Positions 8,501 through 17,557 are shown, counted from the stretch's first letter. The stretch: DNA of 50,150 nt from Deltaproteobacteria bacterium (GCA_016218825.1 JACRCV010000097.1:1-50150), one strand, 5' to 3'. Made by a program: numbers and translations. The notes: generated by a model from the sequence alone, not told the origin.

Positions 8501-11500
8501 CGGTAGCCCGCCGGGTAGGACCCGAGCGTCAGGTCGGTCGCCACCCCGATACGACTGGTGTCCACTTCTTCGTAGGTCGACGTCACCCCGACGATCAGCG
8601 ACTCCAACCACACCGTGGCTGCAGATGCCTCGATCGTCGCGTCGCTGTTCACGAGGCCCGATAGCGTGTAGCGCAGGTCGGTGCCACCGTTGTTCCGATA
8701 CGGATCGGTAGCATCCAAATCCAACAGCGCGAGGCCGTCGTTGTTGTCCGGGTTCTTGTAGTCCGCAACACAGCCATCCACCGCGTCGACCTCACAGGTC
8801 GACTGGTGCTGGAGCGGACTCACCGACCAGACCTGGAGCGTCAGACCCGGCCCGTAGAAGTCCGCCGGATACAGCGTCCGCGCCGTCGTCGTCTTGTTGC
8901 CCGCCGCGTCGACGAGCTCCGCCTCGAGGTAGTTCTTCCCCATGTGCAGCAGGAACGCCGGGAACGAGATACTGGTTTGGCCGGCGGTGAGCGTCACCAC
9001 CGCGCTCTCGAGCGCCGTGCCCCCGGCGGCAGCGTCGAACGACCGCAAGGTCAGCTGCCCGCCCGCGAGATCCTCGTTGTCCGCCACCGCCACCAGCACG
9101 CCGACGCCGAGCTTCTGGTTCCCGTCCGGCGTCCCGTCCGCCGAGGTGTAGGGTGCCGCGCCATGCGCCGGCCCCGGCAGGCTCACCGTCGGCGGGATCA
9201 GGTCGACGACGACGTCCTGCGACGCCACCAGGTCGGTCGTGACGTCGTTGTAGTTGCCGGCGTCGTCGCTCACCCGCACGAACACATGCTGCCGCCCACC
9301 GTACAGATCCACGTCGACGCTCGCGATCTGCGTCGTCGCGTCGCCGCCGAGCACCACGCCCGCGACGCTCACCACCGTGCTCGCCGCCGGCACGTCGCTC
9401 AGGACGTCGACGCTGCGACCCGGGGTCGAGCCGGTCACGGTGATGTCGAGCCGGGTCCGGAGCCGGTCCGCCGTTCGGGTGCGCTCGGTCTCGCCGAGCA
9501 GGAAATAGCCGCTCTGGTCGTTCGCGGTCTTGTTGTCGACGTAGTCGACCGCGCTGACCGACGGCGGCACCGAGTCGACGCTGAAGGCGAAGAACGACGA
9601 GAACGAGTCGGGGTTCTTGTCCGGCGCCACCACCTCGGCGTGGATGGTCTGCAGCCCGTCGGCGAGCGTCACCGCCGACATGAACGCCGAGCTCGCCGCC
9701 AACGACCCGACGAGCACGCCGGTGGCGATGACATAGCCCGCGGTCGGATCCGGCGTCGCGAAGTCCGTGCGGATGTTCAGCGGGTTACCGTCCGGATGCC
9801 AGCGGCAACAATCGAGCTCGCTGCCGGCGGCGCAGGTGCCCACCGCGCCCGCCGTGGGCTCGGTCGAGCACAGCTTCAGCGTCGTCCCCGGCGCGAACGC
9901 CACCACGTTGAAGGCGAAGGTCGCCTGAATGCCGGTCTGATTCGGATCGTTGTCGCGCCCGTTGTTGACGGAGCCCGGACCGCCGGGGATCGCCCAGTTG
10001 ACCCGCGCCTCCAGCCCCTTGACCTCGAAGCTGTAGGAGCTCGCCGGCGCCACGTTCCCGGCCAGGTCGGACACTGACGCGGTGGCCCGGTACAACCCGT
10101 CCGCGAACGCCAGGGTCGGGAAGCTCACCGTCGCCGTCGCGGGCAGCGTGAGCGGGAAGTCGCTCGCGGTCTTGCCTTGCGGTGGCGGGTCGATGGTCAA
10201 CGAGACGTTGCCGACGGCGTCACCGGTCACGTCGTACTTGAACGCGTAGTCGACATACGTCGAATCGACATTGGCGTCGTCCGAACGCGACAGCAACGTC
10301 TGCGACGGCGGCGGCGACTGTTGCGTCAACACCGGCGGCACCATGTCGACGGTCAACGTCGCCGCCGTGCCGGTCGCCTGGTTGCCGCCGAGATCGGTCA
10401 CCCGCGCCTGGAACGAGATCGAGCCCGACGTGGCGACGCCGAAGTCGACGTTGCCGAAGGTGACGAGCACCGGATCGCCGCCGGTCGCGAGCACCGTGCT
10501 GTAGGTGGTCGCGCTCCCGGCGCCCGGTGGCGTGACAGACAGCGACACCGTCCACCCGGCGGGATCGGCGCCACCGGTGTGCACGACCACCCCCACCGAG
10601 TGTTGCAGCCCGGCGAGCCCGGAGTCGTCGGCGACGAGGGTGTTGACGTAGCCCGGCGGGCTGAACACCAGACGCCCGGGCGTGCCGGGATCCTCGCTGC
10701 GCAGGTCCGGCGCCGGCGGCGCGGTGTCGTCGATGGTGACCCGGATCGTCTGGCTCACCCCCGAGCCGCACTCGACGCGAACGTCGTGCGTCGCTTCCGA
10801 GGCGTCCGCCGCGGTGTCGATCACGAGCGGCGCCGCGGTCGGCTCGGTCCAGGTGGCGGTGCCGTTGGCGCTGCCGTCGATGAACAAGGAGCACGCCGCG
10901 TTGGCGTAGGTGCCCGACGCCTCGGCGCCGACGTACACCGCGTGCACCTCGAAGGCGGTGTTGCCCGTCGCGCTGCCGGCGGGCGGCGCCGAGATCACGA
11001 GCTCCGGCCCCGCTGCCGGCGTCGTGATCGTCGCCATCGCGCCGCTCGCGGTGTTGCCGAGCGCGTCGGTGTAAACCGGCGTCAGCTCGATCCCCGTCCC
11101 CGACGGCAAGCTCGCGTCGGTGAAGGTCACGCTCGTCGCCCCGGCGCCGATCGGCGCGCTCAGGACATTGTAGACCGTGCCGCCTTTGCCGACCGTCACC
11201 GAGATCACGCCGCTCTGAGTGTCGGCGGCCGCGAGCTCCACAGTGAGCGTCTGGTTGAACCCCGGAAGGCCGCCGTTGCTGTCGGTCGGGCTCGCCGCCA
11301 CCGCCGGGTTGAAGGTGGGCACCGGCGCCGTGTCTTTGACCGTCACCAGCACGTTCTCGCTCAGGTTGTTGATCGCGTCGTCGACCGAGACCGCGATGCA
11401 GTTCTGCCCCGAGGCGAGCGGCACGCCGGTGAACAACACGCCGCCCGCGGTCTCGAAAACCGTCGCGATCGGCCCGGCCGCGGGAACCCCGGCGCACTGC

Positions 11501-13584
11501 CGCACCCCCGCCGTCGTCGTCGAGCCCGGAAAGACCTCCACGGTCACGGTGCGCGGGTAGCCGGCGAGCCCGAGCCCGGTCGCGACGTCTAGATCCACCT
11601 GCGTCTGCCGGATGGTCAAGCCGTCGGCGAGCGCGCGCCGACGGGTAAAGTCGGCAACACAACCGGCGGCCCCGGTCGCGTTCCACATGCAACCGGCGGC
11701 CGAGGCGCACGCCGTCTGGTCGTTCACCGCACAGCCCGAGTTGTCGGCGACGTAAGGCGTCACCACCACCGCCGCGGGCGACGACGACACCGTCACCGTG
11801 ATCGGGGCGCTGTCGACGTCGTTGTTGCAGACGTCCTTCACGCGCGCCACCAGGGTGTGGGCGCCGTCCGAGAGCGACACCGGCTGCAAGATGGTGCCGC
11901 CGACGCCGACCGGCGGCACGAAGTTGTAGGTCGCGTCGCCGGTCAACAGCCGCCCGATCGAGCCCGCCGGCACGTTGGCCAGCGTCAGCCCGACGTCGTA
12001 TTGCAGGCCGGCGATGTTCCGCTCCATGTCGTCGGCCACGCCGAGGCGCGCCTGGTCGTCCGGCGCCGAGATCGTCACCGTCGGCGGCGTCGTCGACACC
12101 GTGACCTGGGCGCGACGCGCCGCGCTCCGATTCCCAGCGACGTCGAGCGCGGTGTACTCCACGGTCACGTCACCGTCCCCCAGGTCCACCTGACGCACGA
12201 TGAAGCTGCCGGCGGTCACCGTCCCCACGCCGCGGCAGAATGCGTCGCGACACAGCTGCGGCGCGGCGCAGTCGGTATCGGCAACGCACGCGGTCGCCGT
12301 CCCGCTCGTCGGGTAGACCATCACCCAGACCTCGGCACCGTCCTCGGCGCCGGCGACGTTGCCGTTGGCGTCGGTCTGGATGCCGGGGATCGCGGTGTAG
12401 AGATCTTGCGAACCGACGTAGCACCCCCCGGGGCCCGGGGTGAGCGGCACCACGGTCGGCGGGTTCGAGTCGACCCAATAGCGCGTCGGCAGCGTCACAC
12501 CCGACTGCCCGGGGTTCTCTTCTACCACGCCGACCAGCTCGATGTCGTAGCGGCTCGGGCCGGCGCTCTCGTCGAGCTGCACGCTGGTCATCCGGAAGCG
12601 CCACCCCAACGGATCCGCGGTCGCGACCGGCGGCGTCGACAAGATCAGAGTCGTGTACGCCGGCTGCGGATCATTCGCGCTGCGCTTGCGGTAGTGCATC
12701 GTGACCGTCGACGCGCTGCCGCAATTGGTGACCAGGTCGAGGGTCGCCTGCATCCCGCCGACCGGGTTCAGATCGGCGTCGTCTTTGGCGAGCAGCTTCG
12801 CGCCGTCGATCGGCTCCAACACCGCGAGACAGCGCGCGGTGTCAACCGTCACCGTCGCCGTGGTCGGCGCCCCCGATGCGGCCGCAACCTGGGGCACCGC
12901 GGCGAGGGCGTTCGGCCCCTCGGCGAGCGGCACCCGCAAGAACGTGGCGCGCAGCCCCGGCAGGCCCGACAGGGCACCCAGCACCGCGGTACGCGGCAGA
13001 CCGCCGTTGACGCGCAGCAAGACCACCTCGCCCTCGGTGCCGCCGAAGCAATCGAGCTCGACGTCGACCTCGAACGGGTCGAAGGGATCCTGGGCGTTGA
13101 CGTACTCCGGGTTCTCCGCGGTGAGGACGCTGCCGTCCGCCGGATCGTTGAAGGCACACGCCGCGAGCTTGACGGTGACGGTGACCTGGGCGCAACGGTC
13201 CCCCTCGCACTTCATCGACTCTTCCCAGGCCGGGATCGCGACCCGCAGGATCACCGCCCCCGACGGCAAGGTGTAGCCGGGGAACACGACCCGATCGCCG
13301 CTGACGGTCCCCTCCACCCGGTGCGCGGCGCCGTCGACGCTGTTCCACAGGTAGATGCTGTCGCCGTCGTTCATGTTGGTGACGGTCGCCTGGACGTTGC
13401 TCTGGATCCCCGCCGCCGAGCTGACATCGTCGGTGGGTCCGAGGACGCTGCCGTCGAGCGGAAACTCAAAAGCCAGCCGCGGCTCGTTGTACGTCACCCG
13501 CGCCCGGCCGCAGCTCCCCGAGCAGCCGAACGGCAACAGCAGCACCGCCACCAGCCCCAAACGCAGAGTCCGCATCGATGTCAC
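5581..13584 (-). CDS. Giant secreted lipoprotein: multiple Ig-like domains, Fn3-like domain, C-terminal FG-GAP propeller
   Basis: About 2,667 residues. The N-terminus is a lipoprotein signal (LVAVLLLPFGC, lipobox Cys21; +2 Ser suggests outer-membrane sorting). Residues ~60-2080 are a long series of bacterial Ig-like units of roughly 100-130 aa with repeated DxAGN/DxxGN turns (LVDAAGN, VSDLAGN, VKDVCNN) and scattered cysteine pairs. An Fn3-like unit lies at ~2085-2175 (VWQAP...PHRSYCFAVLGVDDAGN). The last ~450 residues carry five clear FG-GAP/calcium-loop motifs (GDLDGDGRGDF ~2228, GDFDGDGLSDL ~2288, GDVDGRHGADI ~2365, ADVNGDGAGDV ~2446, GDFDGLSGVDI ~2585). A GTG at 13584 with GGAGG 5 nt upstream overlaps the pqqD-like stop (GTGA); the ATG at 13575 is the alternative. 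An adhesive or structural surface role is likely. Base composition changes near 7.05 kb, close to the start of the propeller part. Confidence 0.85.
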   Translation of the reverse strand: MTSMRTLRLGLVAVLLLPFGCSGSCGRARVTYNEPRLAFEFPLDGSVLGPTDDVSSAAGIQSNVQATVTNMNDGDSIYLWNSVDGAAHRVEGTVSGDRVVFPGYTLPSGAVILRVAIPAWEESMKCEGDRCAQVTVTVKLAACAFNDPADGSVLTAENPEYVNAQDPFDPFEVDVELDCFGGTEGEVVLLRVNGGLPRTAVLGALSGLPGLRATFLRVPLAEGPNALAAVPQVAAASGAPTTATVTVDTARCLAVLEPIDGAKLLAKDDADLNPVGGMQATLDLVTNCGSASTVTMHYRKRSANDPQPAYTTLILSTPPVATADPLGWRFRMTSVQLDESAGPSRYDIELVGVVEENPGQSGVTLPTRYWVDSNPPTVVPLTPGPGGCYVGSQDLYTAIPGIQTDANGNVAGAEDGAEVWVMVYPTSGTATACVADTDCAAPQLCRDAFCRGVGTVTAGSFIVRQVDLGDGDVTVEYTALDVAGNRSAARRAQVTVSTTPPTVTISAPDDQARLGVADDMERNIAGLQYDVGLTLANVPAGSIGRLLTGDATYNFVPPVGVGGTILQPVSLSDGAHTLVARVKDVCNNDVDSAPITVTVSSSPAAVVVTPYVADNSGCAVNDQTACASAAGCMWNATGAAGCVADFTRRRALADGLTIRQTQVDLDVATGLGLAGYPRTVTVEVFPGSTTTAGVRQCAGVPAAGPIATVFETAGGVLFTGVPLASGQNCIAVSVDDAINNLSENVLVTVKDTAPVPTFNPAVAASPTDSNGGLPGFNQTLTVELAAADTQSGVISVTVGKGGTVYNVLSAPIGAGATSVTFTDASLPSGTGIELTPVYTDALGNTASGAMATITTPAAGPELVISAPPAGSATGNTAFEVHAVYVGAEASGTYANAACSLFIDGSANGTATWTEPTAAPLVIDTAADASEATHDVRVECGSGVSQTIRVTIDDTAPPAPDLRSEDPGTPGRLVFSPPGYVNTLVADDSGLAGLQHSVGVVVHTGGADPAGWTVSLSVTPPGAGSATTYSTVLATGGDPVLVTFGNVDFGVATSGSISFQARVTDLGGNQATGTAATLTVDMVPPVLTQQSPPPSQTLLSRSDDANVDSTYVDYAFKYDVTGDAVGNVSLTIDPPPQGKTASDFPLTLPATATVSFPTLAFADGLYRATASVSDLAGNVAPASSYSFEVKGLEARVNWAIPGGPGSVNNGRDNDPNQTGIQATFAFNVVAFAPGTTLKLCSTEPTAGAVGTCAAGSELDCCRWHPDGNPLNIRTDFATPDPTAGYVIATGVLVGSLAASSAFMSAVTLADGLQTIHAEVVAPDKNPDSFSSFFAFSVDSVPPSVSAVDYVDNKTANDQSGYFLLGETERTRTADRLRTRLDITVTGSTPGRSVDVLSDVPAASTVVSVAGVVLGGDATTQIASVDVDLYGGRQHVFVRVSDDAGNYNDVTTDLVASQDVVVDLIPPTVSLPGPAHGAAPYTSADGTPDGNQKLGVGVLVAVADNEDLAGGQLTLRSFDAAAGGTALESAVVTLTAGQTSISFPAFLLHMGKNYLEAELVDAAGNKTTTARTLYPADFYGPGLTLQVWSVSPLQHQSTCEVDAVDGCVADYKNPDNNDGLALLDLDATDPYRNNGGTDLRYTLSGLVNSDATIEASAATVWLESLIVGVTSTYEEVDTSRIGVATDLTLGSYPAGYRLAPGVVRAVRVAAIDSNDNVSHSDPIYLKLSLDGVLVVVERLNGLVPPGATGDFLANDIYWGPAENLGAPGAFATNLRVRVTRTSAAALTPTTIDFQVNTSTTADVTLATISSTVFEVDFSGVVLRTSPHPGDRAADKINSVIVTVNCAAAANCGLRQYNNIIADIDPPTFQFDRCSLCKLGVPLTGGGICPTDLTTCVDAGQWDGDNQANMVGAASPAVWNAAGDQDLTPSNGFTILATGKPLTVRLLGVEPGERVRLVSNRGGLTGNDEAATGCPTCQAGSATFRELNVPTLAGAEAHQLTVAFMDRAGNQATITTPRDPETLYAKTDVLVPGAAQATCCIGESTTPYTVSTPASDPSTYEDPSCAAHCAVTGKCDRRKGKATLVWQAPAEDGASGGAVVSYQILVAARGIPYPQPPTAQSVTYTQCAELVATDAAKVEQVVNVTATAAPGGQERAGITDLYPHRSYCFAVLGVDDAGNKAVVASSVRERAMPLVNYPQVVGFDPVSPVDDSAAAALASVASSTWFGNTVTALGDLDGDGRGDFGVTRRTEVFSVSLFLSSGSLTSPDVVIMSPANGPGLFGVNIAGGDFDGDGLSDLAVCAPTMPTTGATSSGAAAGALYLYYGKAGEGIRRDLNTTDFQLPSVTPDVALLGPANARFCYRLSLGDVDGRHGADIVVTTQPTGNKPRVYGFFGGSRSRFPSSGSATSLINLDLVSTPSSGFANRPELSLQRKASLFGLFPFFLTVADVNGDGAGDVVVSDNTASHDSSGSCNNCGEVYVYRGGAGLVGDVAAPDSAPSQLMTVLRYPAGGVNFGQTLLGITNPLGAADLADWLLVQAAGNGQVFVYKGTALGGSPGIVPSPAALDPTDWTGLPPTQYGNSLAAVGDFDGLSGVDILVGPGYNAGVGNFGVYLYSLDVGAGGFVKRAILRGAPSFGTGLAAANGFVPGTAATEPQMVLSTRDAGSIYLFR

Positions 13585-13940
13585 AGCGACCTCCCCGAGC
13601 CCGTCTTGGCCCTGACCGGCACCAGCACGTCTCTTTTCGCGAGCACACCCACGAACCCCTGGGCGTCGGCGAGCGCTCGCGTCGCGGTGGTGTCGAACTC
13701 TCGCACGATCTTGGCCACCACCTGCGGGATGGTCGCGGCGTGCTCGAAGCTCTCCCAGATGAAGGTCCCGACCTCGTTCAAGCGCAGCATCCGGCTGTTC
13801 AACAGGATGAACGCGGTGCCGTCGAGCGTCCGGCACGCCACCCGCGGGTTCCACTGCCAGCGACCGGCCGCTTTGGCGCTGCGGATATTCTTCGGCCTCG
13901 CGGCCGGCTTCTTGGCCTTCGGCTTGGACTTGGTCGTCAT
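13581..13940 (-). CDS. PqqD-family peptide-chaperone (RRE) protein
   Basis: A 119-residue protein. After a Lys/Pro/Ala-rich basic N-terminus (~1-25) comes a PqqD-like winged-helix: WNPRVACRTLDGTAFILLN, then RMLRLNEVGTFIWESF, an ATIPQVVAKIVREFD helix, and DAQGFVGVLAKRDVLVP. The LNEVGTFIW motif and the alternation of beta strands and helices are diagnostic of the family, which binds leader peptides and presents them to radical SAM enzymes. It is locked between spoVR (ATGA overlap) and the giant lipoprotein (GTGA overlap), so it is cotranslated with both. The nearest radical SAM enzyme (4324-5379) has no fused RRE, and a candidate precursor follows the lipoprotein in the same orientation. This protein may serve that system in trans; that link is inference. 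The long basic N-terminus is unusual. Confidence 0.75.
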   Translation of the reverse strand: MTTKSKPKAKKPAARPKNIRSAKAAGRWQWNPRVACRTLDGTAFILLNSRMLRLNEVGTFIWESFEHAATIPQVVAKIVREFDTTATRALADAQGFVGVLAKRDVLVPVRAKTGSGRSL

Positions 13941-15430
13941 GGCTCGGTCTCGATCTCCGTCTGCTTGTAATCGCGGCCGTCGAAGCGCTCCAGCACCACC
14001 TTGTCGTCGGCCCGGGTCACGATGCCCACCGGCCGGGTCCACATCGCGTGCAGGCTCTTCAAGGTGTCCCTCATCCAGTCCTGGCGGAGCGGCGTGCCCT
14101 CGTAGACGTGCTTCAACAACAGCTCGCCGCGGTTCTCGAAGTTGCCGTCCACCACCTGGATCACCGGCTGACCGAAGTTCGTCAGTGAGAACAACAGCTT
14201 GTTCTTCACCGCCTTGAACTCGCGGTCGGTGATCTCCCAGTTGTTGGTCTTCTCGTTGAAGCCGTAGGTGAACAGTTTGTGGTCGCGCACGAAGTCGATG
14301 GTCAGGAACTCGTCGATGAAGGTGACGTCATTATAGTGACGGCGCACCTCGAAGATCTTCTTGCGCCCCTGGCCCTCGCGCGTGTCCCAGCTCTTGCGCC
14401 TCGCGAGGCTGTCGCACTCCTGCCACTCTTTTCCGAAGCGACCCTTGTTCCAGCGGTCCTCGATGTCACGAAACAACTCGAGGCCGAGCTTGTAGGGGTT
14501 GATGGTCCCGGGCTGCACCCCCATCGTCCCGGCGTGGCGATCGGCGTAGTCGATGAGCTCCGAGGGCTCGAGCGCCTTCTGGGTCATGATCGTCGTGTGC
14601 CAGAACGACGCCCAGCCCTCGTTCATGACCTTGGTCTGGCCCTGCGGCGCGAAGTAGTAGGCTTCGTCGCGCAGCATCGCCATCACGTCGCGCTCCCAGT
14701 TCTCGAGCGGCGCGTTCTCGAGCACGAACAGCATCACGTCGCGCTCCGGCCGCTCCGGGAAGCGCCGCGCCCGCTCGCGCTCCTCTTTGATGCGCTTCTT
14801 CTGCTCCTCGATAAACTCGTCGGGGTTGATGTAGCGTTGCATGTACTCGCGGTCGGTCTTCAGGCGCGGCACGTCGGTGACCTCGACGTCGCGCTCCGGC
14901 TTCTCGGCCTTCTCCGAGCGCCGCTTGATGAACGGCGCCTGGCGGTCGACGAGGTTCTCGATCGACAGCACCCGGTCGATGAACCCCTCGACCTTCTCGA
15001 CCCCGTAGCGATCGATGTAGCGGCGGATCCGGGTGCCGTGATTCGCCATCGTGTCCATCATCTTGCGGCTGGTGTGCGCGAACGAAAAGTTGTTCTTGAA
15101 GAAGTCGACGTGACCGTAGACGTGGGCCATCACCATCTTCTGATCGACGTCGGCGTTCGACACCATCAAGTAGGCGTACGAAGGGTCGTTGTTGATCACC
15201 AGCTCGTAGATCTTCGACAACCCGTACGAGTAGCTCTTCGCCAGGTGCTCGTACTCCATGCCGAACTTCCAGTGGGGGTAGCGGGTCGGAAAACCGCCGT
15301 AGGCGGCGATCATGTTCATCTCGTCGTACGACACCGACTCGAAGATGGTGTCGTAGAAATCGAGCCCAAAGTCGCGTGCATAGCGTTCGACCTGGGCGCG
15401 GATCTTCTCGAGATGTGCGGGCAGCGGCAT
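13937..15430 (-). CDS. spoVR: SpoVR family protein
   Basis: A 497-residue protein matching the SpoVR/YcgB family over its whole length. Conserved stretches include YDEMNMIAAYGGFPTRYPHW, an AYLMVSNADVDQKMVMAHVYGH motif with Asp/His residues, NFFKNN-like NNFSFAHTS, NEGWASFWH, and a C-terminal beta-rich part. In Bacillus it affects spore-cortex formation; in enterobacteria it is a sigma-S-linked gene usually beside yeaH and prkA (yeaG). Neither partner is here; instead a PqqD-like gene and a giant lipoprotein follow with 4-bp overlaps. The biochemical activity of the family is unsettled. The ATG at 15430 precedes the first conserved residues, as is usual. A 92-bp gap separates it from the divergent aconitase-family gene. 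Confidence 0.9.
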   Translation of the reverse strand: MPLPAHLEKIRAQVERYARDFGLDFYDTIFESVSYDEMNMIAAYGGFPTRYPHWKFGMEYEHLAKSYSYGLSKIYELVINNDPSYAYLMVSNADVDQKMVMAHVYGHVDFFKNNFSFAHTSRKMMDTMANHGTRIRRYIDRYGVEKVEGFIDRVLSIENLVDRQAPFIKRRSEKAEKPERDVEVTDVPRLKTDREYMQRYINPDEFIEEQKKRIKEERERARRFPERPERDVMLFVLENAPLENWERDVMAMLRDEAYYFAPQGQTKVMNEGWASFWHTTIMTQKALEPSELIDYADRHAGTMGVQPGTINPYKLGLELFRDIEDRWNKGRFGKEWQECDSLARRKSWDTREGQGRKKIFEVRRHYNDVTFIDEFLTIDFVRDHKLFTYGFNEKTNNWEITDREFKAVKNKLLFSLTNFGQPVIQVVDGNFENRGELLLKHVYEGTPLRQDWMRDTLKSLHAMWTRPVGIVTRADDKVVLERFDGRDYKQTEIETEP

Positions 15431-15522
15431 GCGCCAGGAAGAGTACCCCGTAGGTCCGTGTTGCGCAAAGGTGAGCTTGTGGCCCCGCGCCGCCGGTGCC
15501 TATCCTAGCGCCGGGTTCGTCT

Positions 15523-17460
15523 ATGCACCAAACCACCTCGAGCTTCGCGAATCGGATCCTCTACCTGTGCCAGGACGGCGCCCGCCTGCGCCGCCAGCTC
15601 GACGGCGAGCTCGAGCCCGCGCCGCCCGCCGACCTACTCGACAACGTCTCGACCGACGCTATCACCCCCGGGTGGGCGTGCTACTGGTACGACGACACCC
15701 TCGGGCGCTACTGCCTTACCGGCCTCGCGAGCCTCGCGGTCGGCAAGGATGCGATCCGAGACGGCCACTTCGACGTCGTCGTCGCCGGCCGCTCGTTCGG
15801 CTGCGGCTCGAGTCGCGAGACCGCGCCGTTCTCGTTCAAGGCCGCCGGGGTGCGACTCCTCGTCGCCGAGAGCTTCGAGAAGATCTTCGAGCAGAACTGC
15901 CAGAACATCGGTCTCTACACCTCCACCGACTTCGGGCTCCTGGCGCGCATCCGCGCCGGGGAGAAGATCCCCACCGCCGAGCTCTGTCAGAGCCAAGACC
16001 CGATCGCCGCCGCCATCATCCGCCACGGCGGCCTGTTCGCCTACAACCGCGCCCGCCTGAAGGGCGAGGTCGTCCCCGACATCCCGACGACCCCGAGGCG
16101 AGCGATGACCGCGGTGGAGAAGATCATCGCGGCGCACGCGGTGCGAGACCGCCACAGCGGGGAGGTCGGCCTCGATGCGGTCGCGCCCGGTGACGCGGTC
16201 TTCTGCCGCGCCGACCTGCGGTTCTCGCACGACTACGTCACGCCGATGGCCGCGGTGCTGTTTCGCGCCGGCTGCGGTCCGGCGCCACGGGTGGCCGACC
16301 CCGAGAGCTGCTACGCCTTCCGCGATCACCTGACCTTTCTGAAAGACGTAATGCCGGAGTCACAAAGGGGACAGGGCCTGCTCGCCCTCGCCGATGATCT
16401 CGCGACCGCCCAGGCGCGCTTCTGCCGCGAGCAGGGCATCGAGCTGTACGGCGAGGTCGACGGCGGCGGCAGCGTCAGCATCTGCCACAACGCCGTCCTC
16501 GACGAGCTGGCCTTGCCGGGGCAGCTCGTGATCGGCACCGACTCACACACCTGCACCGCCGGTGCCTTGGGCGCGTTGGCCTTCGGCGTCGGCGCCACCG
16601 ACATGGCGAACGCCTGGCTCACCGGGGACGTCCGCCTGCGCGTGCCCGAGAGCGTGCGCATCGAGCTCATCGGGCGCTTCCGCGACCACGTCGCCGCCAA
16701 AGACCTGATCCTCGCGATCCTCGCCCACCCCTACGTCAGGAGCGGCAAGGCCATCGGCCAGGTGTTGGAGCTCTGCGGCCCCGGCGTCGCCGCCTTGCCC
16801 TTGGACGAGCGCGCCACCGTCACCAACATGGCGGTCGAGGCCGGCGCCTTCACCGGCTTCGTCGCCGCCGACCCCACCGTAGTGCAAACCCTCGCGGCGC
16901 TGCGTCACCTGCCGCCGCTGGAGCTCGAGCGTCGCGTCGTCACGTCGGATCCGGACGCCGGCTACGCCCACCGCCTCGCCTTCGATCTCGCGGCGATCGA
17001 GCCGATGGTGGCGCTCCCCGGCGATCCACGCTCGGGCGTGCCGATCGCCAGCCTCGACCGCCGGGTCGAGATCGACATCGCCTACGGCGGCTCGTGCACC
17101 GGCGGCAAGCGCGCCGACCTCGACGCCTATGCGGCGGTGCTCACACCGGCCGCAAATGCCGGCCGACGGGTGAAGGACGGGGTGCGGCTCTACATCCAGT
17201 TCGGCTCGCAGGCCGTCAAGGCCTACGGCAACGCCCAGGGCTACCTCGAGACCTTTGCGAAAGTCGGCGCCACCCTCATCGACCCGTCGTGCGGCGCCTG
17301 CATCAACGCCGGCCCCGGGGTCTCCGACCGCGCCTCGCAGGTCACGGTGTCGGCGATCAACCGAAACTTCGCCGGTCGCTCCGGCCCCGGGCAGGTGTAT
17401 CTCGCTTCGCCCGCGGTGGTCGCGGCGTCGGCGCTCGCCGGGTTCATCACCGCGCCGTAG
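15523..17460 (+). CDS. Aconitase-superfamily dehydratase, swivel domain first (LeuD-LeuC order)
   Basis: About 645 residues. The N-terminal ~200 residues are the swivel (LeuD-like) domain with GRSFGCGSSRETAPF, and the C-terminal ~420 are the 4Fe-4S catalytic part. The cluster Cys motifs are GTDSHTCTAGALGALAFG and DPSCGACINAGPG, with SCTGGKRADLDAY contributing to the substrate pocket. Ordinary aconitase and homoaconitase have the swivel domain last, so this is the permuted arrangement. Substrate cannot be assigned: 3-isopropylmalate, citrate/isocitrate, homocitrate or 2-methylcitrate are all possible, and no leu or prp genes are adjacent. The ATG at 15523 is preferred because conserved sequence begins soon after it; a GTG at 15496 is in frame. 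A TATCCT at 15501 could be a -10 element but leaves a very short leader. Confidence 0.8.
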   Translation: MHQTTSSFANRILYLCQDGARLRRQLDGELEPAPPADLLDNVSTDAITPGWACYWYDDTLGRYCLTGLASLAVGKDAIRDGHFDVVVAGRSFGCGSSRETAPFSFKAAGVRLLVAESFEKIFEQNCQNIGLYTSTDFGLLARIRAGEKIPTAELCQSQDPIAAAIIRHGGLFAYNRARLKGEVVPDIPTTPRRAMTAVEKIIAAHAVRDRHSGEVGLDAVAPGDAVFCRADLRFSHDYVTPMAAVLFRAGCGPAPRVADPESCYAFRDHLTFLKDVMPESQRGQGLLALADDLATAQARFCREQGIELYGEVDGGGSVSICHNAVLDELALPGQLVIGTDSHTCTAGALGALAFGVGATDMANAWLTGDVRLRVPESVRIELIGRFRDHVAAKDLILAILAHPYVRSGKAIGQVLELCGPGVAALPLDERATVTNMAVEAGAFTGFVAADPTVVQTLAALRHLPPLELERRVVTSDPDAGYAHRLAFDLAAIEPMVALPGDPRSGVPIASLDRRVEIDIAYGGSCTGGKRADLDAYAAVLTPAANAGRRVKDGVRLYIQFGSQAVKAYGNAQGYLETFAKVGATLIDPSCGACINAGPGVSDRASQVTVSAINRNFAGRSGPGQVYLASPAVVAASALAGFITAP

Positions 17461-17491
17461 GTATTCGCGGACGGTTCTCCGTCGGCCGGGC

Positions 17492-17530
17492 AAAAAAAAC
17501 CGCAGGTGGCGCGAGCTGCACCACCTGCGG
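17492..17530 (-). terminator. Strong Rho-independent terminator
   Basis: A perfect 10-bp stem, CCGCAGGTGG/CCACCTGCGG (17500-17509 with 17521-17530), with an 11-nt loop. On the minus strand it is followed by eight T residues (17492-17499). It ends the transcript of the gene whose stop is at 17558, and also lies just past the convergent aconitase-family gene. Confidence 0.9.
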
Positions 17531-17557
17531 TGTACGAAAACACAGCTCGGCTACGGA

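Noticed and set aside
13937-15430. SpoVR as part of a PrkA-YeaH-SpoVR stress module
   Set aside because: Neither prkA nor yeaH homologues are adjacent; the neighbours are a PqqD-like gene and an aconitase-family gene.
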